Positions 1-9,931 are shown, numbered from the stretch's first letter. The stretch: 64,000 bases of DNA from Mycolicibacter terrae (GCF_010727125.1 NZ_AP022564.1:4502187-4566186), one strand, 5' to 3'. The notes: a model not told the origin generated them from the sequence alone. A program made the numbers and translations.

Positions 1-106
1 TCGCCGAGGCGTTGCGCAGGTAGCGCGCACAGATCGCCAGCCCGATCTCAGAAGTGCCGCCGAGCAGCAGGATCGATTGGGGATTTCCCGTGGCGTCGAA
101 CACCAT
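1..106 (-). CDS. dprE2: DprE2, N-terminal part (cut by window edge)
   Basis: Reading leftwards from the ATG at 104-106, the product begins MVFDATGNPQSILLLGGTSE and continues to the window edge, giving 35 residues. The LLLGGTSEIG stretch is the glycine-rich NAD(P)-binding turn of a short-chain dehydrogenase. It matches decaprenylphospho-2-keto-erythro-pentose reductase, the second half of the DprE1/DprE2 epimerase that makes decaprenylphosphoryl-arabinose for arabinogalactan and lipoarabinomannan. The ATG directly abuts the dprE1 stop codon (107-109), so the two genes are co-transcribed and probably translationally coupled, as in other mycobacteria. The identification rests on the short N-terminus plus the diagnostic neighbour. 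Confidence 0.9.
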   Translation of the reverse strand, partial: MVFDATGNPQSILLLGGTSEIGLAICARYLRNASA

Positions 107-1489
107 CTACAAAAGCTCCAAACGTCGGGCCATGTCCGAGGCGAAGATCCCGTCGGGATCGACCTTGCGGCGCACCGCGATCCATTCCTCGATGCGCGGA
201 TACATGGCGTGGAACATCTCCGCGGAGGTGCGGGAATCCTTGGCGGTGTAGAGCCGGCCGCCGAACTCCAGCACCCGGCGGTCCAGGCCGTTGAGGAATT
301 CGTTGAGGCCGGGCTTGATCTGGAAATCCACGCAGACGTTCCAGCCGGGGATCGGGAAGCTCAGCGGCGCCTGGTTGCCCGGGCCGAACAGCTTGAACAC
401 GTTGAGGAACGAGTAGTGCCCGCTGGCCTGGATGTCGTACATGATGGCCTTGAACTCGTCGACCGCCTCGGTGGGCACCACGAATTGATACTGCCCGAAG
501 CCGGCCGAGCCGTAGGCCCGGTTCCACTCACCGACCATGTCCAGCGGGTGATAGAACTGCGTCAGGTTCTGCGCCTTGCCGCGGTAGCTGCCGGATTTGC
601 GGTACCACAACTCGGTCATCGCACCGAAGATCAACTTGTTGCCCAACCCGTTCGGGAAGATGTCTGGGGCGGTGAAGAACTGCGGCGCATCGAATTTCAG
701 CGGGTCGCGGGCCAACTTGTCGGGCAGCTGGTCCAACCTGGCCAGTGACCCGCGTGAGATCGCGGCCCGGCCCAGTTTGGGCGGCGCACTGATGGCGTCG
801 AACCAGGCCGAGGAATAGGTGTAGTCGGCCTCGCTGCCGTCGCTGTGGAAGGCGATGGTCTCATCCAGGCCGGCGGTGACGTCGCCGTCGGCGATGAAGT
901 ACGCCGTCTCGGTCGGAGTCATCGCGATCGTCGCGCGCAGCACGATCCCGGTCAGGCCGTTGCCGCCGACTGTGGCCCAAAACAGCTCCGACTCGTCACC
1001 GTCCGGGGTCAGGTGGCGCACCGAACCGTCGGCGGTCAGCAACTGCATCGACACCACGTGGTTGCCGAAACTGCCGGCGCTGTGGTGGTTTTTGCCGTGG
1101 ATGTCGCAGGCGATCGCCCCGCCGACGGTGACCTGCCGGGTCCCGGGCAGCACCGGCACCCACAGGCCCAGCGGCAGTGCGGCCCGCATCAGCTGATCCA
1201 GGTTGACCCCGGCATCGACGTCGACGCACGCGGTGGCCGCGTCCATTGAATGGATCCGGTTCAGCGCGGTCATGTCGACGACCAGACCGCCGCCGTTCTG
1301 GGCGTTGTCGCCATAAGAGCGCCCCAGCCCGCGGGCGATCACGCCGCGCGATCCCGCGTCGGAGGCCCGCGCCACCGCCTTGGCGATGACGTCGACATCG
1401 GGGGTCGCCAGCACCTGCGCCACGCTCGGCGCGGTGCGGCCCCAACCGGTCAGTCGCCGCGCGGTGGTCGGCAATTCAGTGCTCAACAT
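107..1489 (-). CDS. dprE1: Decaprenylphosphoryl-beta-D-ribose 2'-oxidase DprE1
   Basis: The 460-residue FAD oxidase performs the first step of decaprenylphosphoryl-ribose to -arabinose epimerisation. The open frame extends to 1567, but I start it at the ATG at 1489 because the product then begins MLSTELPTTARRLTGWGRTA, which lines up with the M. tuberculosis start. Visible hallmarks are the FAD-binding block GLGRSYGDNAQNGGG, the PGTRQVTVGGAIACDIHGKN segment and the C-terminal NVCVDF motif. That motif holds the cysteine targeted by benzothiazinones (Cys387 in M. tuberculosis), so the natural-resistance Ser/Ala variant is absent. In M. tuberculosis the GtrA gene Rv3789 lies immediately upstream; here it is 33 kb away at 34693-35109. 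Confidence 0.97.
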   Translation of the reverse strand: MLSTELPTTARRLTGWGRTAPSVAQVLATPDVDVIAKAVARASDAGSRGVIARGLGRSYGDNAQNGGGLVVDMTALNRIHSMDAATACVDVDAGVNLDQLMRAALPLGLWVPVLPGTRQVTVGGAIACDIHGKNHHSAGSFGNHVVSMQLLTADGSVRHLTPDGDESELFWATVGGNGLTGIVLRATIAMTPTETAYFIADGDVTAGLDETIAFHSDGSEADYTYSSAWFDAISAPPKLGRAAISRGSLARLDQLPDKLARDPLKFDAPQFFTAPDIFPNGLGNKLIFGAMTELWYRKSGSYRGKAQNLTQFYHPLDMVGEWNRAYGSAGFGQYQFVVPTEAVDEFKAIMYDIQASGHYSFLNVFKLFGPGNQAPLSFPIPGWNVCVDFQIKPGLNEFLNGLDRRVLEFGGRLYTAKDSRTSAEMFHAMYPRIEEWIAVRRKVDPDGIFASDMARRLELL

Positions 1490-1554
1490 CGTCCAAGAGG
1501 GTACCGCCAACGCGCCGCTTCCCGGTTTTGCGTGACTAAACGGATGACTACCGT

Positions 1555-1560
1555 TACGAT
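1555..1560 (+). promoter_or_regulatory. Candidate -10 box for a leaderless transcript
   Basis: TACGAT fits the mycobacterial TAnnnT -10 pattern and ends 6 bp before the ATG at 1567. No purine-rich ribosome binding site precedes that ATG. Together these suggest transcription starting at or next to the A of the start codon. The -35 region is not convincing. Confidence 0.35.
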
Positions 1561-1566
1561 CGCGCA

Positions 1567-2127
1567 ATGCCTGAGACTCCCCCCACTGATTCCCCGTCCG
1601 CGGCCAAGCCCGTCAAGCCCAAGACCGCGGGTTTTCCGAAATCTTCCACTCCATCTCAAGGCCTGTCGGTACCGACGATCGCCGCTCTGGGCCTGGCGGT
1701 GCTCGGCATCGTGCTCGCCATCTTCGGGTGGTTCCACCCGTCCACGAGCCAGAAGTTCTCCGACGATCAGCGGCAGGAAGCCAAGGGCAAGATCTGCGAC
1801 TCGCAGAGCGTGGTGCGGCAGGGCACGCAGTTCAACACCAACCTGCAGAACCCGGTGCCCGGCGACCTGGCCGGTGACCTGGCGGTGGGCACCAACGCCC
1901 GGCTGTCACTGTTCGCCGGCGGCGCGTTCCTGCACCAGCGTCTGGAGGCCAACCCGGCCACCCCGGACGACGTGGCCAAGGCCGTGGGCGACATGGCCGA
2001 CACGCTGGAGGCGCTCAGCATCAACTACCTGGCCGGGCACTCGCCCGATGACTCGGTGCAGCAGCCGCTGCGTGACCAGCTGCGCGGTCAGATCGACGTG
2101 CTCGACAACCTCTGCCAGCCGCAGTAA
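1567..2127 (+). CDS. Single-pass membrane protein, mycobacterial hypothetical
   Basis: This 186-residue protein has a proline/lysine-rich cytoplasmic N-terminus (residues 1-32), one hydrophobic segment (about 36-56, ending AIFGWFHP) and a soluble, probably extracytoplasmic domain (57-186). The domain has a cysteine near each end (C77 and C183) that could form a disulfide. It is divergent from dprE1 with 77 bp between the starts. Homologous proline/alanine-rich membrane proteins are, to my knowledge, common but uncharacterised in mycobacteria. I do not recognise a function. Codon use is normal for the backbone, so it does not look recently acquired. Confidence 0.8.
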   Translation: MPETPPTDSPSAAKPVKPKTAGFPKSSTPSQGLSVPTIAALGLAVLGIVLAIFGWFHPSTSQKFSDDQRQEAKGKICDSQSVVRQGTQFNTNLQNPVPGDLAGDLAVGTNARLSLFAGGAFLHQRLEANPATPDDVAKAVGDMADTLEALSINYLAGHSPDDSVQQPLRDQLRGQIDVLDNLCQPQ

Positions 2128-3209
2128 CCCCGTAGCTATCCGGTTCAGCACCGGTTGCGCCTCGGCGCAGCCGGTGCTGACTCGTTTCCGGGGGATCACC
2201 GGCGAGGGCGTGGGCACGCGGGTCGACGGCACGGCCGGCATGGCGGCGTGCAGCGGATGGCCTGAGGGAATGACGGTGGCCGGTGCTCAACGGTCGCCGG
2301 TGCTTCCTGAGCGGGCGCCGCGGGCGCTCAGCGAGCCGTCCCGCTGCCGCCGGGCCGGAAGAACGTACCGGCCTCCAGGTCGCCGGTGGCGCCGGGTGGC
2401 TACGGCCGGTGTTTCTGACGGCAGAACGCTTCCGATGCCAGTGCGGGGCAGGCAGATTAGTGGTAGACGAAAGTCCGCCTGGGTTGCCTGCCGTCGCCAT
2501 CCGGCGGCGTTGTCGTCGGACCATCTTCCTGGGGCAAGGCTGAGTTCCTCCGACAAGGCGACAGGGGCCGTTGGCCAAGTCCGGAACGTGGGATGGGGAT
2601 CGCAGGGGGTTGCTGGCCGGCGTGCGAGGTGGGTTACGAGCGCCCGCGGCACAGCGGGTATCGCCCCACTCCACGTGCCCTTCCGGGGCGCCGACTGGGG
2701 TCTTGGGCGGCGCCGGAAACGGCGGACCGTCGAGGGTAAGAATAATTGCTGGATCAAGTTAATAGCAGGATGGATTCGGTAGTTTTGCTTATCGCTCTCC
2801 CCTCGCAGAGATCCCATTGGCCTGTGATCCGGGGCGCCTGTGGCAGGAGTGGTTCTCGTACTTTTAGTCCACGTACGGTGGACTAAAAATTTACGCGACC
2901 GCAAGTTCCGCTGGCCTCGGGTGCGGCCGCGTCGCCTGCGGGTCGGTCAGCTGACGGCGGAGCGGCATCTCGAGCTCGGCTATGTCTGCCGGATGAAACC
3001 GCGTTGACCAGGCCGTATACCGCTGCGCAGGCCGACAAGGTGCGCTCCTGCAGCGGACTCAACACGAATTCTTTTTCTGAGAATTTTCCCGTTTCCTGAG
3101 AGATTTTCCCTCGAGGCGAAAGGACTCTTCGCCCTGGTGGGAGCAATATGGCCACGTCAGCGCCCATTGCCGAAGCGAAGGTTGAGTAGTCCGCCGAAAT
3201 CCACTGGGG
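2128..3209. other. Long intergenic gap with no supported gene
   Basis: About 1.1 kb separates the membrane protein from the promoter of PGRS gene 1. Open frames here have no recognisable product and poor start contexts. The right part (from about 2740) becomes AT-rich and holds a perfect inverted repeat (2862-2888) and TTTTCTGAGA / TTTCCTGAGA repeats near 3074-3101. This looks like the left boundary of the inserted accessory block, but no transposase or integrase remnant is visible. Confidence 0.6.
2862..2888. promoter_or_regulatory. Perfect 11-bp inverted repeat (operator or bidirectional terminator)
   Basis: TTTTAGTCCAC and GTGGACTAAAA are perfect reverse complements separated by GTACG. 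The arms end in A/T runs on both sides, so the element could form a stem-loop in either transcript or bind a dimeric regulator. It lies about 320 bp upstream of the PGRS gene 1 promoter and 735 bp after the membrane protein gene. Confidence 0.6.
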
Positions 3210-3237
3210 TTGACGTAATAAGAATGAGCGTTAACCT
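3210..3237 (+). promoter_or_regulatory. Promoter of PGRS gene 1
   Basis: TTGACG (3210-3215), a 16-bp spacer and TAACCT (3232-3237) match a SigA-type promoter with the mycobacterial TAnnnT -10. The leading GGG and the box spacing recur upstream of PGRS genes 2 and 3. The leader to the start codon at 3295 is about 50 nt and contains the binding site AAGGGGAAAG. Confidence 0.6.
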
Positions 3238-3294
3238 AACTCTCCGCAGGGGTTGTTATGCCACCGTTATGTGCCAGCTAAGGGGAAAGCTTCA

Positions 3295-6200
3295 ATGTCT
3301 CGTCGTCGTCAGAGTGGTTTGTCAGGTCGTCGCAGCAGCCGGGTGGTTGGTGCTGGCAGTGCGGTGGGGGCGTTCCTCGCGTTCGGCATGGCCCCGTTGG
3401 CCGCAGCGCCGGAGGCGCACGCCGATTTCGACGACGTTCTGGTCGACCTGCTGGGGCAGAGCCTGGGTGACGCGGTCGCCGGTTTGGGCGCCAATCTGGG
3501 TGACCAGGGCGCCTGGGAGGTGGTCTTGGACCCGGGCAGTTGGACGGCCTTCTTCGACGGCCTCGGCAGTCAGGCCACCTGGGATGCGGTGCTGGCAGAT
3601 CTGGATATGAACGCCGTTGGGGGCGCCGCTGATGCCACGCTGGCCGGTACTGCGGCAGCGTCGTTCAACTGGGGTGACATCAACTGGCTGATGCCGTTCG
3701 GTAACGGCGCGCCCGGCACTCCCGACCACCCGGACGGCGGCTCCGGCGGGTGGATCTTCGGCGACGGCGGCGCCGGTTGGGACTCCGACGGCACGGGCAC
3801 GGCCCAGGGCATCGACCCCGACGACGGGGGTAACGGCGGTCAGGGCGGCCTGTTCGGCGGCGACGGCGGGGCCGGCGGTAACGGTTACGACGGTGGTGAC
3901 GGTGGTGACGGTGGCGCCGCTGGCCCGTTCTCCTGGTTCAGCCACGGTGGCGACGGCGGTAACGGCGGCGACGCGATCACCGCGGGTCGCGATGGTGGTG
4001 CCGGTGGTGCCGGTGGTGACGCCGCCCAGTGGGGTCTGTTCAGCACCGCCGGTAATGGTGGTGACGGCGGCGTTGGTGGAATCGGTGCCGCGGGCGTGGC
4101 GGGCAGCGTCGCCGGCGCTGACGGCACCAACGGTGGTGTCGGTGGTAAGGGCGGCAACGGCGGTGCCGGTGGCAAGGGCTCGTTCTCATTCGGCACCGGT
4201 GGTAACGGCGGTGCGGCGGGCGACGGTGGCGTGGGTGGCAACGGTGGCGATGGCGCCGATGGTTCGGCCGGCACCGCTGGTACGTCTACCGACGTCGACG
4301 GTGGCAACGGCGGGGCAGGTGGCAACGGCGGGAACGGTGGTGCCGGCGGCGCGGCAGGCACTGTCGGAGCCGGTGGCGCGGGTGGCCTGCTGTTCGGCCA
4401 TGCGGGTAACGCCGGTGCTGCGGGCGTGGCAGGTGCGCTAGGCGACGGTGGTAACGGTGGCGCCGGTGGTGTCGGTGGTGCCGGTGCTGACGCTAACGGT
4501 GCGACCGGAGAGGCGGGCGTCGACGCTACGGCCGGCAGTGGTTTGGCTGGCGGTATCGGCGGGGTCGGAGGTAACGGTGGTGTCGCCGGTAACGGTGGTG
4601 AGGGTGGTAAGGGCGGCGCCGCCGGGTCCGGGGCCAACGATGGCACGGCCGGCGCAGGCGGCAAGGGCGGTGCCGGTGGTGACGCCAACGGTGGCACCGG
4701 TGGGGCCGGCGGTATGGGTGCCGGTGGCGGTACCAACGAGGCCGCCGGCAATGGCGGCGACGGCGGTGCCGGCGGTAAGGGCGGTACCGCCGGCACCGGT
4801 GGGGCCGGCGGCGCAAACGGCGACGGCGTCGGTACAGGTGCGAGCGGCGCGGATGGTTCTTCCGCGGGCGGTGCGGGCGGCGTCGGCGGCCAAGGTGGCA
4901 AGGGCGTTGGCTTGTACGACACCGACGGCGACGCCCAGGCCGGTGGCACGGGTGGCACCGGCGGCATGGGCGGTGCCGGCACGAACGGCAGCGTCGACGG
5001 TGATGGCGGCAATGGTGGCGCAGGCGGCGACGGCGCCGGTGTCGGCAACGGTGGCAATGGTGGCAGCGGCGGTGCCGGCGGAGCCGGTGCCCAAGGTGCC
5101 GTGAGCGGACCGGGCTACGGCGGTGGCGGTGGCGGCGGCGGTGGCGGCGGCAGCGTCTTCGCCGATGCCGCCGCAACCGCGACCGGCACGGCAACTGGCG
5201 GCGACGGCGGTACCGGTGGTGCCGGTAACCTCACCGCGGCCGGTGGGCACGGCGGTACCGGCGGCCAGGGCAACATCTCCGCGTTCGGTACGGGCAGCTC
5301 GGCCGACGGCACCGCGACCGGCGGCAACGGCGGAAACGGCGGCACCAACGGCGGCACCGGCGGTGACGGCGGCTTGGCCGAAATCCTGGGTGGCTACACG
5401 AGCACCAACAGCGTCGCGCACGACGCCACGGCCGTCGGCGGAAACGGCGGTGACGGAACCAACGGCGGCACAGGAGGTTCCGGTGGCGTCGGCTACGTCG
5501 AAGCAGTCGGCGACAACACTGACGCGACCGGTACCGGCACCGGCGGTGACGGCGGTGACGGCGTTGACGGTGGCGCGGGCGGAAACGGCGGCGAGGGCGT
5601 CGTCGACGCCGGCTACGGCTGCGCCGGGGTCGGTCCTTGCCCCAGCCCCACCCCCGACGCCACCGCGGACGGAACCGCCACCGGCGGAGCGGGCGGCACC
5701 GGCACCGGCAACGGCAGCCAAGGCGGTAACGGCGGCAGCGGTTCGGTCATCGGTTTGAACGGCGGCGACGGTAGCGGCACCGGACTCGGCGGCGAGGGTG
5801 GTGACGCCACCAACGGTGGCACCGGCGGCGACGGCGGCCGAGGCTGGATTGAGGCTGTCGGCACCGACAGCAGCGCCAAGGGCGCAGCCACCGGCGGGGC
5901 CGGCGGGGGCGCCAATGACGGCACCGGCGGCGCCGGTGGTGACGCCACGGTGCTAGCCACCGACGGCGGTTCGGCTACCGGAACCGGTGATGGCGCGACC
6001 GGCGGAGCCGGCGGCGGCGGCAACAACGGCGGGACCGGCGGCGACGGTGGAGCCGGTCTGGTTTCGGCGAACGCTGGCAGCGCGACGGGTGCAGCCGGCG
6101 GCGGCGCTGGCGGCGGCGCTACCGGAACCGGAAGCACCGGTGGGGACGGCGGTGACGGCACACTCTCCGCTGACGATGCAACCAGTGCCGCTACCGGTGT

Positions 6201-9200
6201 TGCTGCCGGTGCCGCGGGCGGCGCCGGCAGCAACGGCGGTGCGGGCGGTGACGGTGGCGCCGGGCTCATCGATGCGAAACTGGGCGGCAGCGTCACAGGT
6301 GGTACCAGCACCACGGCCACCGGCGGCATCGGCGGCAACGGTGTGAACGGCGGCGCCGGTGGTGACGGCGGTAGCGGCGAGATCACCACCACCGGTGGCG
6401 ATGCCGCGACCGCGGGTGGTACGTCGTTCGGTACTGCCGTCGGTGGTGCGGGCGGCACCGGCACCGACAGTGGCAGCACGGCGGGCAACGGTGGTGCCGG
6501 AACCATCCGAAGCGGCTACCAGCAGACCTACCTCGGCCAGGGCGGCCCCGCTGGTACGGCCAGCGGCACCGCGACGGGCGGCATCGGTGGCGACGCCACC
6601 GGCGGCGGCACCGGCGGCAACGCCGGCTCCGGCGGGGTGATCGCCGGCGGCACCGGATCGACGTCCAACGGGACCGGCATCGGCGGCAACGGCGGCAATG
6701 GACTCGACGGTGGCACCGGAGGTAAGGGCGCCACCGGGCAGATCACCGTCTTGAACAGCGGATCGCACGCCACCGGTACGGGCCACGGCGGTAACGGCGG
6801 CACCGGCACCGGTGAAGACAGCAAGGGTGGCGACGGCGGTACCGGTTGGGCTCAGGCGCTGAGTCAAGACAGCACCATCACCAACGCCAACGTCACCGGT
6901 GGCGATGGCGGTGACGGCAGCAACGGCGGTATCGGCGGTGCGGGCGGTACCGGCGTGATGCAAACCGCCGCGGGCCCGGGCAGCCCCGGCACCAGCGGCG
7001 CCAACAGCAGCATTATCGACAGCACGGTCAGCGGGGCCCGAGGTGGCGACAGTGACACCGACGGCGTCACCGGTGGCGGCGGCGGTCGCGGCAACCTGGT
7101 GACCGGCAGCCGATCGGTCGACACCACCGGCGGCGACACGATCGACGGCGTCACGGTGCACGGTGGTGACGCCGTCGGTACCCAGGGCGGCACCAGCATC
7201 AACATGCTCGCCATGAACGGCTCGACCATCACCGATTCCCAGGGGCTCGGCGCCGACGCAGGTTCCGGCTATACGCAAATGATTGCCAACCATGGAGCCG
7301 CCATCTCCGACAGCAGCGTGGCCGGAGGCACTGGCGGTGGTGGGATTGCTGCCGGCCAGGCCACCATGACCGCAGACGGAGCAGGCAGCGCGATTTCGGA
7401 CACGCACATCACCGCCGGTAACGCCGGCAGCGGCGGCGCGGGCGGAAACACCTCGGCCACAGCCACCGACGGCGCGACCATCTCGGACAGCTCGGCGCAG
7501 GCCGGCAACGGCAGCGACACCGCTGCCGGCGGCAAGGCGGATCTCTCCGCCGACGGTGCCGGCAGCAGCGTGACCGGCGGCGATGTGAGCGGCGGTAACG
7601 CCGGCGCGGGCGACGCCAACGGCGGCGTCGGCGGCAAGGGCGGCGATGGCCTCATCGGGGCCAGCCAGGGCGGCACTGTCAGCGACGCCACCGCAGCCGG
7701 CGGTGACGGCGGTGCCGGCGCCAACGGCGGCCACGGTGGCACCGGTGGTTACTCCGAGGTCACCGCCGGCCTGCAAGGCGGTACCGGTGGCAGCGCCACG
7801 GGCGACGCCTCCGGCGGCGACGGCGGCAGTGCGGATGGCCTTGGCAGCTTCGGCGGTAACGGCGGCAGCGGCAATATCCAAGGAGGCTTCCTCCGGCCCG
7901 GATATGGCGGGAACGACGGCGCGGCCAGCGGCACCGGAACCGGTGGCGACGGCGGCAACGCCGACGGCGCCGGTAGCCACGGCGGTAAAGGCGGTACCGG
8001 CAGTGTGGTCGCCGGCGGCAGTGGCGCGGTAGCCGACGGCGCCGGCATCGGCGGCAACGGTGGCAACGGTTCCACCGGCGGCACCGGAGGCAACGGCAGC
8101 GCCGGTCAGGTGGCGGCGCTGAACACCGGCGCCCATGCCAGCGGCACCGGGCAGAGCGGCAACGGCGGCGACGGCACCGGCTCGGGCAGCGTGGGTGGCG
8201 ACGGCACCATCGGCAATGTCCAGGCATTCGGTCAGAACAGTCAGGCCGACGGCACGGCCACCGGCGGTGACGGAGGCGCGGCCGGCAACGGCGGCCACGG
8301 TGGCACCGGCGGCCAAGGCAGGATCGTCGCTTGGGGCAACGGCAGCATCGCCACCGGGAACATCGCGACAGCCGGTGCCGGCGGCGACGCCTCTAACGGC
8401 GGTTCCGGGGCTCTCGGTGGTCAGGCGTATGTCTGGGCCGGCGATCCAGGTTCGGGCCTTGGTGACCCGGCCAGCGGGGGCACCGTGACCGGCAGCACCG
8501 CCATCGGCGGCACGGCGGCCGGCCTCAATGGGGGTATCGCCGAAGTGCAAGCGGTCAACGGCACGATTTCCGACAGCTCCGCGATCGGCGGCGACGCCGG
8601 TGCGGGCGGCTTCGGTGGTTACGCCACCGTCAGTGCCACGAACAATGGCGCTATCGCCGGTAGCGATGCGACTGCCGGCGACAGCAGCGCGGGTGGCGTC
8701 GGTGGTGCGGCGACAATCTCCGCCGACGGGGCCGGCAGCTCAATCGCGGGCAGCGACGCCACCGCTGGTAATGCGGGCAGCGGTGCTGACGGTGGCCACG
8801 CCTATGTCACTGCGAACAACGGCGGCGCCATCACCAACAGCCCCGCTGCCGCCAGCGATGGCACCGACACCGCCAACGGCGGCAACGCTGATGTCACTGC
8901 CGACGGCGCGGGGAGCTCCATCGCGGCCAGCTCCGCAACAGCCGGTAACGCCGGCGTGGGTGATGCCAACGGCGGCACCGGCGGTGCCGGCGGTGCGGCG
9001 GGCATCACGGCCACCAGCGGTGGCCAGGTCGCCGACACCGTCGTCAAGGGTGGTACCGGTGGAACTGGCACCGATGGCGGTCAGGGCGGCGCGGGCGGCA
9101 ATGGCGTCGTGAACGCTGAAAGCGGCGGTCAGGTCACCGCCAATGCCGACAACGGCGGAGCTGCGAGCACCGTGACCGGCGGGGCCGGTGGTAACGGCGG

Positions 9201-9894
9201 CAACGGTGGTACCGGCGGCACCGGTGGTAACGGCCTGATCGACGCGCAGCATGACGCCACCGCGTACGGCGATGCAACCGGTGGAGCCGGCGGTGCCGCC
9301 GATGGGGCTGCTAGCCAAGGGGGTAACGCCGGAAATGGCAACATCTGGGCCGGCCGTCCTTACGTGGCCTACACAGGTGGCCTGTCGCACGGCACCTCAA
9401 TCGGCGGCGACGGCGGTGCCGCGACAGGCGCCGGCTCGCACGGTGGCAACGGCAGCATCGGAAGCATTGGCGCCACCGGACCGAACGCTGAGGCCAGCGG
9501 ATCCGCAACCGGCGGTACCGGCGGTGCCGGCGTCGACGGCGGTCAGGGCGGCAACATCAGCTACCACGCGCCGACGCAGATCACCGCGCTGGGCCCCGAC
9601 GCTAAGGCCACCGACGTCACCGCCGTCGGCGGCACGGGCGGCGAGGGCATCGGGGCTGCCGGTGTCGGCGGTGATGGCGGCTACGTTCATGTAGGCGCGG
9701 ACAATAGTGTGGATAACCCCGGTGGCAGCTCCTGGACCGACGGTTCGGCCACGGCCGGGAATGGCGGCAACGGCGACGGTGTCGACAACAGTGGTCCCAC
9801 AGGTACCGGTGGGTCCGACGACATCATCAGCGGCCCCGGGGTTCACGTCACCGGTCAGGACATCAACCTGCCGAGCGGTACGAACGCACCGTAG
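3295..9894 (+). CDS. PGRS gene 1: giant secreted glycine-rich protein with signal peptide
   Basis: The product is 2199 residues. The frame is open from 3253, but AAGGGGAAAG and alignment with paralogues place the start at the ATG at 3295. Residues 1-43 form an arginine-rich n-region (RRRQSGLSGRRSSR), a hydrophobic core and an AHA cleavage site before D44. Residues 44-136 are a non-repetitive acidic domain (starting DFDDVLVDLL, ending NWLMPFG). Residues 140-608 are GGNGGAGG-type PGRS sequence. Eleven consecutive glycines (609-619) form a hinge. The rest alternates GG runs with short beta-branched segments such as GSAISDTHI and SEVTAGLQGG, and ends LPSGTNAP. There is no PE domain, so ESX-5 export of the PE_PGRS kind is not implied; a cell-surface or secreted role is inferred. 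A 15-bp hairpin follows the stop. Confidence 0.9.
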   Translation: MSRRRQSGLSGRRSSRVVGAGSAVGAFLAFGMAPLAAAPEAHADFDDVLVDLLGQSLGDAVAGLGANLGDQGAWEVVLDPGSWTAFFDGLGSQATWDAVLADLDMNAVGGAADATLAGTAAASFNWGDINWLMPFGNGAPGTPDHPDGGSGGWIFGDGGAGWDSDGTGTAQGIDPDDGGNGGQGGLFGGDGGAGGNGYDGGDGGDGGAAGPFSWFSHGGDGGNGGDAITAGRDGGAGGAGGDAAQWGLFSTAGNGGDGGVGGIGAAGVAGSVAGADGTNGGVGGKGGNGGAGGKGSFSFGTGGNGGAAGDGGVGGNGGDGADGSAGTAGTSTDVDGGNGGAGGNGGNGGAGGAAGTVGAGGAGGLLFGHAGNAGAAGVAGALGDGGNGGAGGVGGAGADANGATGEAGVDATAGSGLAGGIGGVGGNGGVAGNGGEGGKGGAAGSGANDGTAGAGGKGGAGGDANGGTGGAGGMGAGGGTNEAAGNGGDGGAGGKGGTAGTGGAGGANGDGVGTGASGADGSSAGGAGGVGGQGGKGVGLYDTDGDAQAGGTGGTGGMGGAGTNGSVDGDGGNGGAGGDGAGVGNGGNGGSGGAGGAGAQGAVSGPGYGGGGGGGGGGGSVFADAAATATGTATGGDGGTGGAGNLTAAGGHGGTGGQGNISAFGTGSSADGTATGGNGGNGGTNGGTGGDGGLAEILGGYTSTNSVAHDATAVGGNGGDGTNGGTGGSGGVGYVEAVGDNTDATGTGTGGDGGDGVDGGAGGNGGEGVVDAGYGCAGVGPCPSPTPDATADGTATGGAGGTGTGNGSQGGNGGSGSVIGLNGGDGSGTGLGGEGGDATNGGTGGDGGRGWIEAVGTDSSAKGAATGGAGGGANDGTGGAGGDATVLATDGGSATGTGDGATGGAGGGGNNGGTGGDGGAGLVSANAGSATGAAGGGAGGGATGTGSTGGDGGDGTLSADDATSAATGVAAGAAGGAGSNGGAGGDGGAGLIDAKLGGSVTGGTSTTATGGIGGNGVNGGAGGDGGSGEITTTGGDAATAGGTSFGTAVGGAGGTGTDSGSTAGNGGAGTIRSGYQQTYLGQGGPAGTASGTATGGIGGDATGGGTGGNAGSGGVIAGGTGSTSNGTGIGGNGGNGLDGGTGGKGATGQITVLNSGSHATGTGHGGNGGTGTGEDSKGGDGGTGWAQALSQDSTITNANVTGGDGGDGSNGGIGGAGGTGVMQTAAGPGSPGTSGANSSIIDSTVSGARGGDSDTDGVTGGGGGRGNLVTGSRSVDTTGGDTIDGVTVHGGDAVGTQGGTSINMLAMNGSTITDSQGLGADAGSGYTQMIANHGAAISDSSVAGGTGGGGIAAGQATMTADGAGSAISDTHITAGNAGSGGAGGNTSATATDGATISDSSAQAGNGSDTAAGGKADLSADGAGSSVTGGDVSGGNAGAGDANGGVGGKGGDGLIGASQGGTVSDATAAGGDGGAGANGGHGGTGGYSEVTAGLQGGTGGSATGDASGGDGGSADGLGSFGGNGGSGNIQGGFLRPGYGGNDGAASGTGTGGDGGNADGAGSHGGKGGTGSVVAGGSGAVADGAGIGGNGGNGSTGGTGGNGSAGQVAALNTGAHASGTGQSGNGGDGTGSGSVGGDGTIGNVQAFGQNSQADGTATGGDGGAAGNGGHGGTGGQGRIVAWGNGSIATGNIATAGAGGDASNGGSGALGGQAYVWAGDPGSGLGDPASGGTVTGSTAIGGTAAGLNGGIAEVQAVNGTISDSSAIGGDAGAGGFGGYATVSATNNGAIAGSDATAGDSSAGGVGGAATISADGAGSSIAGSDATAGNAGSGADGGHAYVTANNGGAITNSPAAASDGTDTANGGNADVTADGAGSSIAASSATAGNAGVGDANGGTGGAGGAAGITATSGGQVADTVVKGGTGGTGTDGGQGGAGGNGVVNAESGGQVTANADNGGAASTVTGGAGGNGGNGGTGGTGGNGLIDAQHDATAYGDATGGAGGAADGAASQGGNAGNGNIWAGRPYVAYTGGLSHGTSIGGDGGAATGAGSHGGNGSIGSIGATGPNAEASGSATGGTGGAGVDGGQGGNISYHAPTQITALGPDAKATDVTAVGGTGGEGIGAAGVGGDGGYVHVGADNSVDNPGGSSWTDGSATAGNGGNGDGVDNSGPTGTGGSDDIISGPGVHVTGQDINLPSGTNAP

Positions 9895-9931
9895 TCGCGG
9901 CGGTTGGAAGTTTCGCAATAGATCGATATGC

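Noticed and set aside
1250..2782. 510-codon plus-strand frame overlapping the dprE1 5' end and the membrane protein gene
   Set aside because: The product is Arg/Pro/Ser-rich without family features and overlaps two well-supported genes in other frames.
3295..3500. PE domain at the start of the PGRS proteins
   Set aside because: The PE motif and the roughly 100-residue helical pair are absent; the N-terminus is a cleavable signal peptide followed by an unrelated acidic domain.
4000..9800. CRISPR-like regular repeats
   Set aside because: Periodicity comes from GGxGGx coding triplets in one long frame; there are no identical repeats with unique spacers and no cas genes.
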